Notes: generated from the letters alone by a model not told the origin. A stretch of 64,000 bases of DNA from Eretmocerus hayati (GCA_029851415.1 CM056742.1:134714715-134778714); one strand, 5' to 3'. Positions 25,801-40,800 are shown, counted from the first letter of the stretch. Program-made: numbers and translations.

Positions 25801-28800
25801 CCCCCAATTTTAGAGAAAAACGAAGTTCATATTCGTGTTCAGCGCCCTCGGAAATGTAAAGTAAGACCTTTTCTTCGAGTAGGTCGTCCATGGTCGCTAT
25901 TCCGTTAAGGGAGCGACGTTCTGGCCACTTCCCGCTTGCCTAATATTTGAGGCACTCAATAGTAGATTATGTACCCGAGTGCCGCAATCGCGGAATTTCC
26001 ATGACGAGTTCTGCAAACGAACTTTGCAGCACGAGTCATGGAAAGCCGCGATTGCGACACGAGGTACATACGATTTTTTATGGTCGCCGGGACACGACGG
26101 CCGCGTAAACGGCCCGCAATGTTCTAGATTGTAACTCGGCGACCATAAAATTGATTAGGGCCTGCCCAAGATATCTGGAGAATATGATGAATCATAGTCA
26201 TATTATTTGTTTGCGATGTGCTTAGCTTGACAGCCCTTATTCGCAGTAGAACGCTTGACCGATATAAAGATGTCAAGTTGAGATTTGAAGAAATTTCTCA
26301 TCCTAGATTAGCGCTGCGAAATCTTGACGAATGATGGTAACTCATCTGCCTGCCACTACAAAGCTCACAGCGCTAATCTTGTACCTTAATTCTTTAAACG
26401 TTGGTATTTGTAAGTAAATGTGTACTCTCGCAGATCTTTGCGTCTCCCCGTACACTGAGCTATACTACTGAAATTCTTACTCGTTGCGGATTGCACTCGG
26501 GATTGCATTCATGAAGGACGATATTTTCTGTAATAACTTTACACGCTAATACTTCGCTTATCACAGCAGTAGCTTGTTATCAGAGTCAATTTCTTGCACA
26601 TACATATAAGTCTCAATAACTTGATTGGGAGCATCAAAATATTGACGAGATTCCATGAAATTCTTTGGGTATCGAAGAAACATATGGATGGCTAAATAAC
26701 AGAATAATATAACTCCATCTCAGATTTTCATAACTTGTTTTGGCATTTTTCAAACTGCTCTTACCGGTGATTACTTTATAGAAAAAGTCATTCTTGCATC
26801 GTATAAACGGGCTCCTAAATCAAATGACGTCGTTGGAATCCCTTTGTATAGTGACGACTGATTGAGAGAGTCTTCAAATAGCCGAAGCAGTTTCTTGAAT
26901 ACCTAAAATAAGAGAATCATACCTCCTTGTCCGGAGCTATCAATATTGACTCTTGAATAAAACTTCATCGGGCTTTTATTTTGTAAATCACATCCATCAA
27001 TTCGAGAGTGTTTAGGTGTTTAAGGCGAGGCCGTAGTCAGTCGCCATATTGAATGTAGCCCTGAATTCGTTCGGAGGATAAGTCAAATTTCACTGGATCA
27101 AAAGACTTGGGATTTTACATGCATCTGTAGAAAGCATGTCTGAAGGGGGCTACGAAGCCAAATGTGTCAATTTCCTACGAAAAAGTATACAGACGAGGTG
27201 AACACTAATGTCGTCTGCTGATGAGCGGCAACATACGACGTCTCAAGCAAACCTCGTCTGGATACTTTTTCGTAGGAAATTGACACATTTGGCTTCGTAG
27301 CCCCCTTTAGAAATGCATTCTGTAGATGTACATGAAATCCAAAGTCATTTGGTTGAGTAAAAATCGACATATCCTCCGAATGGATTTAGAGATTATAGCG
27401 ATCCTTTTTCCTTATTCACGCTTGTTCCCGATATTATTCGCTGAAGCAGAATATTGCAGAATCCTTCATTATTCTGAATGTGCACGGGAACAAGTGAAGT
27501 ACCTCTCACACTCTATTCAGTACTCAAAGGATGATTCGTTTATGATGCAAACAGTTCTGGGAAGATTCTCCAATTAGTATCTTGTTTGTCGAGTTGCCTT
27601 CGTACAGGCGTAAAATGGCCATCGTTGAAATTGAATTTATAGTTCATTAAATTTATTATATATTAAAATTTATATTATTTTAAATTCATATCAATATTCA
27701 TATATTGAAATTATATTTATATCAATACTATAAATGAAATAATTTATAATTGGTAGGGTTAGGAATTTTGCACAATTCACGGCTAAGTTTCCTGAGTCTG
27801 TCATAAAACACGTATGTGTTGAGCTTGTTTCACTCACTCTTGCTTTTGATGTCCACTCAATGACCAGGTAAGGTTAAAAACTTAGTTTTATGAACACTAA
27901 CTGGTACACCTTATACTAAATAGAGTTTCAAAGGCGGCCATCTTCGAGAAAAAACGCCCGTCTGATGGCAAATTGTTTACGATATATCTGATCTCTAATA
28001 CACAAATTGATTTCTTACGAACGTAAGGGCTATCAAAGGCCGGGTTGAAAAGTGACAAGTTTTGCGAGGCGCGTACTCACAGCAAGTACAATGCTACCAT
28101 TCCATCCTTCCTAAATACTGTAATTATCAAAGTCATGGGCTCTGTGAATATTCATCCAAAGGTAGTGCTCCTAAGCTTAAACGAATGTATGAGATCTCGC
28201 ATTACTATTTCATTAATGACAACATGATTGTGAAAAATAGGAGCTGGGTGAATTTTGTGACACGGAAAAAGACGCAGTAAAAATGATTCATGATGGATTA
28301 CATTTAAAAACGACACATGAGAAATAGTGAAGTATCGGGTCGGTTTCTCGTAGTTTTCATTCGATTCTGTAGTCCGGAATAAAAAGTTTCCACCCACTGG
28401 GAGGTCCCAAAAAAATTTCGGAGTTGCCTGCGGAGCTATTTCTGTTTCGCTTTTCGATCCCACCAGACCATCAAAATCATGACCTTGTTTTACTCAATTG
28501 AATATATCTCAAGTTTGGCTCAAGATAATGCAATGCAGTTTGCGCCATTCAAAAGATCTTGGAAAAACCTATCAAAAATGACCTTGGAAATTTTTGTTCA
28601 GTTTTTTTAGGCCCTGATCAGGCAAAATCCGGAAAAATCAGGCTAACCTGATTATCTCAAGGAGCAATTTTTTTTAATTCTTCAAAATTATGATTTGTCA
28701 TGCAAAACTGCACGATCTTTGCGATGGGATTAGTCCGAAGTTGTTTTCTTACGGTATTATACGTTTTTTGGTCAATTTTCCGATTTTTCATTCTCCGACC

Positions 28801-31800
28801 AATCAGAGAACAGCGATTTCTACGCATGCGCGTAGTTTGCCGAATTCTTAAGTAGGCCCAATCAAAAGCTGAGGAAATTTCCTTCAAAATGACCTCTTGC
28901 AAAAGTCAATTTCATGTTTCCTGTCAATAACTACGGCAATTTGATTGAACCAGGAGGATGGACAGAGCGAGAGGATCTATCTATCGTGAACGAAAGCTTT
29001 GAGACCTTCTTTTGCATCCATGCATGCTGTCAGTGGCGTTGATAATCTTGATGTCTAAAGAATCGTGTATTTTCAGTTCCAGTTGATCAAATGGAGTTCT
29101 GCAACAGGTCATTTTGGAGGAAATTTCCTCAGCTTTCGATTGAAACTACTTAAAAATTCGGCAAACCACGCGCATGCGCAGAAATTTTTTTTTTTGATTG
29201 GTCGGAGAATGGCAAATCGGAAAATTGACAAAAACGCATAATACCGTAAAAAAACAACTTCGGACTAGTTCCATCGTAAAGATCGTGCAGTTTTGCATGA
29301 TTAATCATATTTTTGAAAAATTAAAAAAAAGTTGCTTTTTGAGATAATCAGGTTAGCCTGATTTTTCCGGATTTCGCCTGACCAGGGCCTGAAAAAGCTG
29401 AACAAAAATTTTCAAGGTCATTTTCGATTGGTTTTTTCAAGATCTTTTGAATGGCACAAATCGCGTTGCATTATCTTGAGCCAAACTTGAGATATATTCA
29501 ATTTAGTAAAAAAAGATCATGATTTTGATGCTCTGGTGCAATCGAAAAGCGAAACAGAAATAGCTCCGCAGGCGACTCCGGAATTTTTTTGGGACCTCCC
29601 AGTGGGTGGAAACTTTATGTTTTGGACTACAGAATCGAATCAAAACTACGGAAAACCGATCCGAGACACCACTATTTTTCATGTGTCGTTTTTAAATGGA
29701 ATCCATCTCATATTGATCTGAACTCATCTCGGTTCTCCTATTCTATGGCAATGAAAATATCGTAGGCTCAAACGAAGGTCAAGAAGCATCTCTCGTGCGC
29801 AACGCATACTAATGAGTCAGCGTTACACTTCTTCTCACACACTCTCCACGATTTTTCCAGCCTCAGGGGTCAGTTCGTACTGTTTTATGCTAACAGTTTT
29901 AATTTCCTTTCCACTCATTCAGTTGGCTGAACGTCTGTGCACACACTTTTGTCAGACGTTTTTCTCAAACTGCCTCGAGGAGTAAGACTCCAAAAATCAA
30001 AGCATATGTTCCGCTGAGTGAGAAAAAGAGATGCTCGGGGCAGGTATAAAGGTCCAGTGGGTGGTAACGCATGTCTGAACTCGTCTCACCTGTTTACTCC
30101 GTCTCTCACTCAGTGGTGGGCGTCTTCTGTGCCGTTTGCGTAGTTCACATTTTGTTTGAGCCCGACGGACTTGAGGAAGTGTACTGCGAGGCTACTGTAA
30201 ACTCGGGTATGTTTAGGGCAGTGCTGGTGCTCTTATACTCCGAGAAAACAACGCGCTAACGAGATCCGCCTGAGGAGTGTGCGAGCCAAATTCACGGAGT
30301 GGTATAATGCTTATGAAAATGAATACGAGAATAGAAATACGTGTGACCCGGTTGCCTTGTGAGACTGCGGTGACAAATTTTTTTGTGGGTCTTGCATCTT
30401 AATCATCGCAGGCATATTTGAGCTTCGAAAGTTGAAAATAGAGGATGCTTGTAGGTGAAATCATGTTCTTGAAAGATTCTGAGAACCTTGAAGTCGTTGA
30501 TTATTTCTATATCCAGTCCAACAAAAAAACTACGAGACAATGCATATCGCCATCCCGATCTCGTAAATTCTTTTATAGATGGACATTCGGAAATCACTTG
30601 AAGTGTTCCAAGATTCAAAATTTACTTTCACATTCGCATTTATAGGTTACGGTATTCTAAGCCATGGGTCTAAATGAGACACGAGATTTCGAAACTTGGA
30701 CAGTTCAGAGACCCGAGCAGAGACCTCTCGAGTGTAAATCATGGAATAAGGTTGACGAGGACTTTCCCTATAATCCTGTTCACCTCGATATTGAAGGAAT
30801 GAGATACATCAGACTTCCTCACCGTTTCCGGAGAATCCGAAATCACGACTTCGTATGAGGTATTATAGTGTCAAAAAAGTTTAGTGATTTGAATATTGGT
30901 TTTCTTCTGGTGCAAAAAAAAACCGATAAGTGGTTTTCTGTGAGATTGCTTGAAAATTTGTGGTACTCGGAATTCTTCGACCACGCAGTATGCAAAAAAT
31001 ACAATTTCAGGAATAATGAAACCTGGACAGTAATTTTATTATTGTTCGTACTCACTTCAATCTGCGCCAACCTCGGGATGATCACGGGCATCACTGTGAT
31101 CGTTATTTGTCGGATGCCTGAGCAACTTTTTCCCGTAATTCTGGCAATTATGTGCCCATATCCAATCTTTGGCCCGGGAAAATATCAGCGTACTGGAATA
31201 TCTCTGATGGGATAGATTGCAATGGAGACAGCACACAGAGATCAAAAGATATGCCATGAATCATGCGTGCGATGTTAGCAATAAAAACAGAAATGTTTCC
31301 ATGGTTTGATCGAGCTCATATTCCGTGTTATTGCCTTGTACCGCAAAGCGAGCACATCCCGGCGCTCTCTCTTTGCTTTTTAAAATTCACCTCTATCTGT
31401 CCATTATTCAAACGAATTTTTTTCTCTTAACTCTCTTTCGACTGAAAACTCTTGGCCTCACTCATTAACAATATGTCCCATCCACGTGTTCACTTGCTCT
31501 CAAAAATTTGCTCATGATAATTATCAAATGTACGCACGCGTACTTGATAGTGCTAGAAAGATCCACGCACTCACTCCGAGAATGAAATAATGCTTGCATT
31601 CCCAAAAAGTGTCGGACGTGTCATAGTAGTGCGTGTGTCAAATTCCAAGAGACGATTGAGGTCACTCCCCAATCTTGACAACGTCATTATCTCACTTCCA
31701 AAAACATCGAGATAATCTCACTCTTTTGACAATTGAGCCACGAACAAGGCTGCAGAAAAGATGATAGTCAGGGTGCTGCCAGCGTGAAATGATCCTAGTT

Positions 31801-34800
31801 TTGCGAGTTCTTGCACTGTCTAAAATTTTTTTGGAAAACTTTAACCAAGTAGTTCGTTCAACTGCTGATTCACCCAAAAGTCATCTGCGCATACTATTGT
31901 ACAGGACATTCAACTACTTAGCTAAATTTTCAATCACTTGGTTGAACTTGCTGATTAGAAATTCAACCAATTTTTGTCGTGCAAGGTTTCCATGACTCAC
32001 GCAAGTTTGACGTACACTGTAGAAAATTGATTGACTTTCGACCAAATCGGTAACCACTGGTTAGCTCACGAAATTCGGTCAGGTAATTGCAAATTCAACC
32101 ATTGGTTGGATTTTTTTCTCACGCTGAATATGGGGATGAATACGGAGCCCACGGGATAGATAGATGGTGGTGACCGGACGACATTTTTGGGCCAGTAAAA
32201 GGAGTCTCCTCATGTTTTCTCACAAATAAACAGAAAGAAACATTAGCGGCGCCCTTGTGAGCCTTTGCAAAAAATCCACGTTGAGCAACTTTTTCGAGCT
32301 TCAGTATCCGGATTGGTGACCACCCGTTTTACTTTGCCGAGCCTATACTTAACTTGTTGGGGATCAGAAACTAGGCAAGAGCAAGATCAACAATTACCAA
32401 TCCAGATACTGAATCACTGAGACGTTGTTTAACCTGAACTTTCTTCCAAAAAGGCTCGCATGGACGCCGCGCAGCTAATATTTGTTTCTGTTTGTTTGTG
32501 GAAGAACACGAAGAAACTTGTATTCCTGACCCAAAAGTGTCACTCGGGGACCATTATCTACTAATCTCATGGGCCTATAGTATTCATGCCCATTTCGCTG
32601 TGGGGAAAAGTAAATCAGTGGTTGGATTTGATGGGAAACCAGTGGTTGCTGCCAAAAAGCACCAAGTTGGTTGATCCGCAGCCCCAAACAGTGGTTGTGG
32701 GAAAAACTTGAACCAATTTGTTGAAGCGTTTCCCACAATATTTTCACAGTGTAGCATAACGCAGTCTGTAGCAGCCATTGATCGTTAAAGAAATCTTAGG
32801 AGTACGATGTTGTGAGATTGGAATGTGCCAAGGAATGACGGATGGAACGAGGATGTAAGAAATCGCGGCTCTTAATGAGAAAAAAGTGATCAGAGAAGGG
32901 GAGCAATCGTCTTGAAGGGCCAGTTCTACTGTGATGAGACCAGTGCTACCCAGGAAACGACATTCGATATTAATGCCTTTGAAGGGCAACCGGTTATGAT
33001 GGAGGGGTGGGCGGGTTGATCTTTCAAAATATCAACGATACCGACGACAAGTCACGGTGCGCCTCTGGCACCAAGAAGTCTAACAAAAATGACGAAAGAA
33101 TCTGAAAAAGCCACCTACTCATGGGAACTCCCCGAACTAGGCCCATTTTTTAGGTAAATTGTATCAGATTGTCTCATCGAGTAATTGTCAAGTTAAGAAT
33201 TCACTATGTATTGCTTATGGAGGAATTCGGTGAACTTCATTTTCTTAACTTCCTCGAGGTTTTCTCGTAATTACTCAGAAATGGTGGGTCATAGCAAAAA
33301 ATGTCAAGAATAAAACCTTATAGGTTCTTTGAAGATCTACAAGGTGATGTGGTTGGATTGATTGCACAACTCAAAAGACTTGGAATATCATGGAAAAAGC
33401 CCAAGTTTCTCCCGAAAAATCTTGTGCTTCTTGGTGATTTTCTATCATTTCTTCCAATACCATGAAAATAGGCTGAGTTTCTCGACCAAATTCACTACAA
33501 CACCTTGTAGGTCTCTGAAAGATCTACAGAAAACTATTCTTGGAAGTTTTTGCTATTACCCAACTTTTTGGAGTAATTGCGAGGAAACCTCGAGGAAGCG
33601 AAAAAAACAGGGAGTCGATGAATTCCTCCATAAGGAATGTATGGTGAATTCTTGATTTGACAGTCCTTCGATGAGACGATCTGATACGATTTATTTGCAA
33701 AATGGGTATTGTTCGGTGAGTCTCAACGAGAAAGATGGCTCAGATTTTTTCGTCATTTTTGTCAAGCTTCTCAATCCTAAAGGCGCACCGTGAAGTTGGG
33801 TATCGTCACCAGATGAGATAGTCTTACGAGTGATACCCGCATGACAGAACCGATTTAATTAATATGAGTGATCCTTGGAAGCAAATATTGGTGATGTCAA
33901 TGCAGTTCCCTGTGAAAAAACGTGCGTGAGCTACTGATAAATCCGATTGGACGTACGCAAGTCTGGATGAGTTTCCAATTTTGTACTTTGCACTGAAGGG
34001 TGGAAAGGGAGCAAGCCGGGGCAACAGATACGTGCAACGCAAATGAAAGTCTGTAGAATTGCCTCCGGTCTTGAAGATTGAGAATCTGGTGCGCTTTCTT
34101 CTATTGCTTGCGTCTTCTTCATCCTCTTTTCGAATGCTCTCCTGCTATGTTCGTGGATCGTAGAGCATATCACGCACCCTCCGCACGTACCTTTTCCAGT
34201 GTCAGTCTGATAGTAGTACCCGAGTGTGTGTCTTCTCGAGCATCTTGTCGTGGAGATGTGCTGCCTCTGAGGGGCATTTATGGCCACCACGAAAGGCATT
34301 ACGGAAAATGAATTGGTCCGCGTAACGTCCAGAGACTCGTCGTGATTCAGAAACCTCCGACTCGAAGTCCTTTGCTGTGCCCATTATTCAGTTGTACCAG
34401 AGGAGGAGTGCATGCTATCTCACTGTGTAGAAGTTTTGGATGATTTTTACACCAGAAGAGGATCTTGAGAATATCCTGCAGCTTACTTACAACCATACTT
34501 TTCTATGGATGAGTCACAGCTAGTCGTTGATAGGTCACAGTGACGACGTTAATTGCGTCAGCTCGGAAGCCACGCTGTACGACAGACTCAGCGAGAATTT
34601 GATCAATTAGATGTAATGAGATATGTGATTTGCCAGTTCGGTGACGTGACCCCATTGTTCGACACGTGAATCCTAACTGACTGCAAATCATATCAGTGCC
34701 ATGCACGCCATGGTGCACACAAATTCAATTTGGACTATCTCATCTGAGGGATTGGTTCAGCCATGACGTGTTCCCACCAGTATTCCTAGGACTAAAATTT

Positions 34801-37800
34801 TCTCATTGAAATTTCTTACCCATATTAATTATTATTTAGTTGTTCATTATTAATTATTATTTATTGATTAATCAATTAATTAAATAGTATTGAGTCGCGC
34901 GACGACTGCTCTGGTGTCCGGAGTCACTAGATTTTCCCCTAGATACTGACCTAACCCTGTAGAAATGTCACTAGGCCTGTTTTTACCTAACCTGACCTGA
35001 CCTATCGTGATGGAGAATGCCCCTAGACGTGTTTTAACCGATTTTACCCCTAGAGTGGAACTTCCCTAGATTTTGCTAACCTAACCTGACACGACTGAAA
35101 AATTTCGCGCAGCGTGGTTACTATTTGCGTTTTCCTCCACGATTCTTCTCACATACCCGGATATACAGTTTATTTGAACTGTTTTTTGATTTCGTACCTG
35201 TTTATCACATGACGCAGTTTTTCCACCTGATTCCGGTTTTGACACCCCTTTGACCTGATTTTGATCCGTATCCCCTTGGTAGTTCTCACCTGTTTAGATT
35301 TTGACATGTTCTCTGTTCCTTTTTCTATTTCAACTCAATACGGCTTTTTGCCCGATTATTTTCTGACCGATATTTTCTACTGACCCTGATATACACTTCA
35401 TTCGGACTGTTTATTGATTTCATACCTGTTCACCACACGACGCAGTTTTTTACCTAATTCCGGTTTCAACCCCTCTTCCACCTTATTTGGATCCGTTTCC
35501 CTTAGCGTTTCTTACCTGTTTAGATTTCGACTTCTTCTCTGTTCTATTTTCACTCGATACAGCTCTTTTACCCGATTATTTGTGGACTCTCCCCCTCCCC
35601 TTTCACCAGATTTCAGTTCGTATCCTCTTAGTTCTATTTACGATGATTTTCATCAACTCGTAGTTCACCTTTCACACTCATTTTCTACATTTTCGTTATA
35701 GACTAGTGTGGGAGACGTTTGGATGATTAATGGGAATGATTTTCAATCTGTCGAAAGTCTGTTCGTTGCACCCTTGCCCTGTGTTATCATTATATTCGCC
35801 CCAAGTTCTTTAGAGCTCCCGCTCACCACACTTTCGTGTGGTGTCAGGTACAGAAACATGGACTACTGCAATGTTTCTAAGCGTATCGTGGGTCCCTATG
35901 TTTTTGTCTAAATCTATTTTATTCATGATAGTGAAATTGTCTCAAGTCTGTCTGTTGAACCCTCCCTCCGAGTCACCGTTGAATTCACACCAATTTCCAT
36001 ACTTACTCACCATACAAGGAATTATGATGTCGCAAGTGCGGAAATGTGGAAGGCCCCCACGATGGAAGTTCGGGTCCCTCTGTTTCTGTCTATGGAGGAA
36101 ATATGATAAACGAGTAAGATTGATGGAATTTCTCGAATGCAATGGATTGAGCGATGGAAAAGATGATGAATGATGAAGTGAACGGTGGTGGAGGGAATGA
36201 GATTAGGTGGATGTAGAAAAGGAGATGAATGGTGATTAACACCATTATGTATGAAATGGCACGCTAAAAAAAGATCGAGCTCCGACAACAAAACAGAATT
36301 TGCTGTAAGGATCATCGCTTATCCAACAATATTTTTATCTGGTCTTGCTATTTCTGCTGCTAAATCAGGCACAGTTTGCCTCGATGAATCAGCAAACAGA
36401 TTTCGCTATGAAACGTTCTGCAAATCTAGAAACATTTTTGAGTTCAGCTAGCAAAGTATTTTGCAAAAACAGCTACGCCATCTGCGCTGCAAAAAATTTT
36501 GGTGTCGCAGCGACTTGAAATGGGTAAAACAGCACAAGTTGCGTGCTGGGCGAGCTTCGTGTTTAGTTGATGCGGCTAATTTGCAACCAAAATAAATATA
36601 ACCTCTTGTCATTGTTTACATCCACATCACCCACCCTCCACAATTAATTGAGGATTTAGAATGTGAGCTTTCTCATTTATTTCTAATGATGGTATGTCAC
36701 CGTTGAAATACAATTGCATGTGGCCATTCATAAGAGATCCTTCACCTCATATTCTTCAGAGCAAATTCAATGACAATGACATGTTTTGCTGGGTCACAGT
36801 GGGTTGAGGTCTAGTTACGACAGCAAATTATTTTCGCTGTCTGGAAACAGCAGCAGAAAATCGGTAGTCGAGCATAAAAATTTGCTAGTTCAACCGAAAT
36901 GTTTTTAGCGAGGGAGAATGAAAATGAGATAAAATAAGAGAGGGGGAGGGAATTAGATAAAAGTGGATGAGTTGGTGTTAATGTGAAAAATGAGTTGAAA
37001 GATGCAATGAATGATGGATTTGAATGAAAATGGGATACAATGAGCAAGGTTAGAGTGATTAGATGATGAGAATGTTGCAAATGAAATGAAGGAGGATGAT
37101 CGCCTTACCTTCCTACTTGGTGATGGATTCGGACGCAACCTTCGCACCCGAAGGCGATTTACCTGCGTGCAAGAATTCACCTCCAAGTGGGCGATCATTG
37201 GCGTGTATGAATGATATGATGAGATGGTGTGAATGATGTAAGATTTGATGAAAGATAAAATAAAATTAGGAATGAATGATGTCAAGTATGGAGTGAAAGT
37301 AGTCAATGAGATGATAGGAATGTAGCAAATGGAAGGAATGAAAAGATGAAATGAAAATGTGTCATGATATGGTAAAGTGAATAGAGGTAGTGACTGATGG
37401 ACTGCGATGAAATGTGAAGGTGTGATATAAAGGTGTGATACAATGAGCGATGGAATGATTATTGGGATGATGAGAATGTTGCAAATGAAATTGATCAAAA
37501 TGACCGCCTCACCGGCTACCTACTTGGTGATGAATTTGGACACAGCTTCTGCACCCAAAGGCGGCTCATTTGCGTCCAAGAATTGACCTCCAAGTGGGTG
37601 ATCATTGGCGTGTATGAATGATGTGATGAGATGGTGTTGATGAAAAAAACAGAAAGAAATGGAATGAAAGATGAAGTAAAATCTGTATATTCCAAAATGT
37701 ACATGTTTATGGATATTACTATGAGTTTGTGGAAACTCCCTCCAAAAACTTGTAGGCTTAGCGAGCGTCATTGAGCGAAGCAATTCAGCTAGTGTATATT

Positions 37801-40800
37801 ATTTCAAATGGCTCGGTATCCTACAACCGTATCAAAAAATATTTTGGATCTCTCGAAAAGGTATCGACAGTAAAGAATGCTTCAAATGGGATAACTCATG
37901 AATAGTTGATCTTTATGATCCCAAAATACGTATACAGTAATGGGTGGAGCGAGCACGATTGACAATTCTGGCAGTCTCAGACTATGTGTGAATGCGAATT
38001 AAATTTCACATGGCCTTCGTGGAACCGTCGATTGATTGCAGGAATGATTCAAAGAGATGGTGACGTGGAGGTAGGTAACCCGGTTAAACTCATTTGAATT
38101 TATCTGATTCTCGTATCCGAGGGTATTTTCCGCTTTCTGCATCCCTGACACGATGCAATCGACTTTCATCGCTTAAACGGGATGGAAAACGGCAACAGGA
38201 ATGGGCGAGAGGATAAACTTCTGGACTCGGACTGACCCACAGGGAGTCCGAGTTGTTCCTTCCAGTTTACCGTCGTTATGTATACGGGGGGATGAGTTCG
38301 TGGAACTTGGTAGAATCGCGCAGACTACTGCTGTGTACAGGCGAGCTTCGTTATTCTGGATGACAAATCTGGGGGCTTTGCAAACCTGCCTCTAGTTGGA
38401 GCGCGAAGGTTTAGCGAGCTGAGGTACGCGAAAGAGACGTTGCAGACTGGGAAAGTCGGAGGGGCAGAAAGGGAAACACGTGCGCGCCGGTTGACACACT
38501 CTATCTAAACAAACTCGTGCTTTTCCAGCCGGCGCGGAAATAAAGCAAGACGGTGACGGTTCCCGGTGAGGTATTGGTTGGCTGAGCTCACGGTGCGACT
38601 TGCAATGCTCGAGTCTCGTCTTCTGCTGTCTCTGGCTGTTCGGCTCGAGCTTGTTATAGTTGGGCGCTCTGTAACTGATCCGAAGCAATCATTTTCCCTT
38701 ACAATCCGACGGATAGGTAGTAAGTACATCTACAACCGTACTCAACCGGGTATTTGGGTTTCTCTTGGGTTGCAAGATGCATTCCTTGTAGGATTTGGAA
38801 TAATTTACTTGCGATATTTGGAAAAACTGAGGAGGCTATTTCCCGGAGGAGTGTGTTTCAAGTGAGATGGAAAACTATGCATAGTATGAATATGGATGTG
38901 GAATGAGAGTAAAAATGATTCGGGGTAGAAACGGGATCGTAGGATGGGTGACAATGCGTGGGTACAGAAATACTTGAGAAGGATTGTCCCAGAGCAATTT
39001 TTTGCGGACTCCAAGCCGTGATTGAGTGCTGATTCTCGGACAAAAGAGTACAAAATTGTGAATTATAATTCACAATTCAGCACTAGGTACGATATATCGT
39101 ACCTAGTGCTTACCTTCAAATGCCTCCAGAATAAGAATGTAACCATGCACGCTTACTTTTTTTGATCATGAAAAAAATTGGACTCGACTTAGCGAGATCC
39201 GGTGGAGTGCAGCTTCAAACAATTCAGAAATCAAGTATCAGTGGAATAGCATTGAGAGTCAGGAATCAAAGGTGGATGCAAAAATCAAATGCATGAAGAA
39301 TCGAAATTTTAATGTGTTGGACAAGACCGAAACTACCCTACACGAGACTGATAGCTCGATCAACAAAAATTGTCCCACGTTGCAGAAGTGCGTTTCACCT
39401 CAATTTGTTGACGAATTATAGAATGAATCTTGTGATCACGTTTTATGATATGAGTATAGTCCATGAATGCCGAGGGATGAGTAATTTGTGGTTACGTAAC
39501 GACAAGTAGTTGGTTATGAATCAGTTCCACGAGAAAGAAAGTCTTAAATCTGAAACTGTCACCATGAATTTGGCATAAGCGCTCTATTTCGTGATTCAAA
39601 AATAGTATGAAATCAACAACCCCTTCTGCATTATCGCCTTACTTGCAGAGGATTGGAGTCCATTTTGTCTCTTTTCAACCAAATATCTTATACGGGTTTT
39701 ACCCATTTTTCGTCACATTCCTTACCAATAGCTCTCCTAAGAGCCTTAGAATAAAAATTGGAATGAACTTGACAAGCATTGAATTCGGTCTCTTGCATCA
39801 GGTCTCAGTTTGATAGAGCGATTCATCAAAGAGAGCACCTTGGAAGAAATATCAAAGCGCTTCAGAAGTGATAGCATTTGTAGAGATAAACGAGGGTTGC
39901 GCTTTGAGCACGACTTTTTTCGATAGAAACACCCTTGGGTCGAGTTGCAACTTGACGTGGATATTCAGTGCTTGCAGAGGACACGATCTCAGTTTCTCAC
40001 GTACTTCCGTTGAAGCTGAATGAAAAAGGCATCATGGGAGCTGTGGTCGAGTTTTGTTAACTTTCTTCTCGATTATTGTAGACCTGATGGATCTCTTTTT
40101 GGAATTTAGAGGATCGACATAATCCTCGAGTTGGCTGCTCAAGAATTCACTTAATTTTGTCCAATATCTTGCTTCAGCAGGGGATATCTGTCGTTATTGC
40201 ACAGATCTTGCACATTTTTTACACCTCCGAGACTCAAGAGGATGAAGGAACAGCAAAATTGAGATAGAGAAGGTTGAGATTACAGTTTCATGGCGCGAGA
40301 AATTTGAGTGCAAGTGTATATTTTGGTCCAACTTCTACAAAACATGTGTATTTTGGCTTCGCAGACTTGTACACGATATTGTATTGAGTTTCTGCATCTT
40401 TTGTCCGTCTGGTGCAGTACCCTCTTTCGAACGTTTGCCAAGTAGAAGTTGAGAATGTACACAGGACTATTCACGAAAGGTAAAACCACTCGAGATGGAG
40501 AAGAGGGAGAGTTCTTGCCTCCCACAAGTAGAAACGACATTTTAGTACCGTACGAGGTATGTGCACAGAATTGCACGGATTCGAAAAACCTAAGCAAGTA
40601 CAACGCCATTCTTGTTTTGATGTCGATTCATATCATCGATGCAAAAGTTATCTATTTGCATATGAATAGAACCTGTAGCGGTAGCAAATAGACTTACATT
40701 TGCAAGATTACGATTTATTTTTCCCAGGATTTCTCCATAATATGGAGATGTACCAGTGTATAAACCTATGAACTAAATCTGCCTGTACCCGTACAGTAAT

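Noticed and set aside
36953..37498. 181-codon antisense frame
   Set aside because: It runs over the GAATGA-rich tandem region; the Ile/Ser/Phe/His-rich peptide reflects base composition and contains the duplicated non-coding unit.
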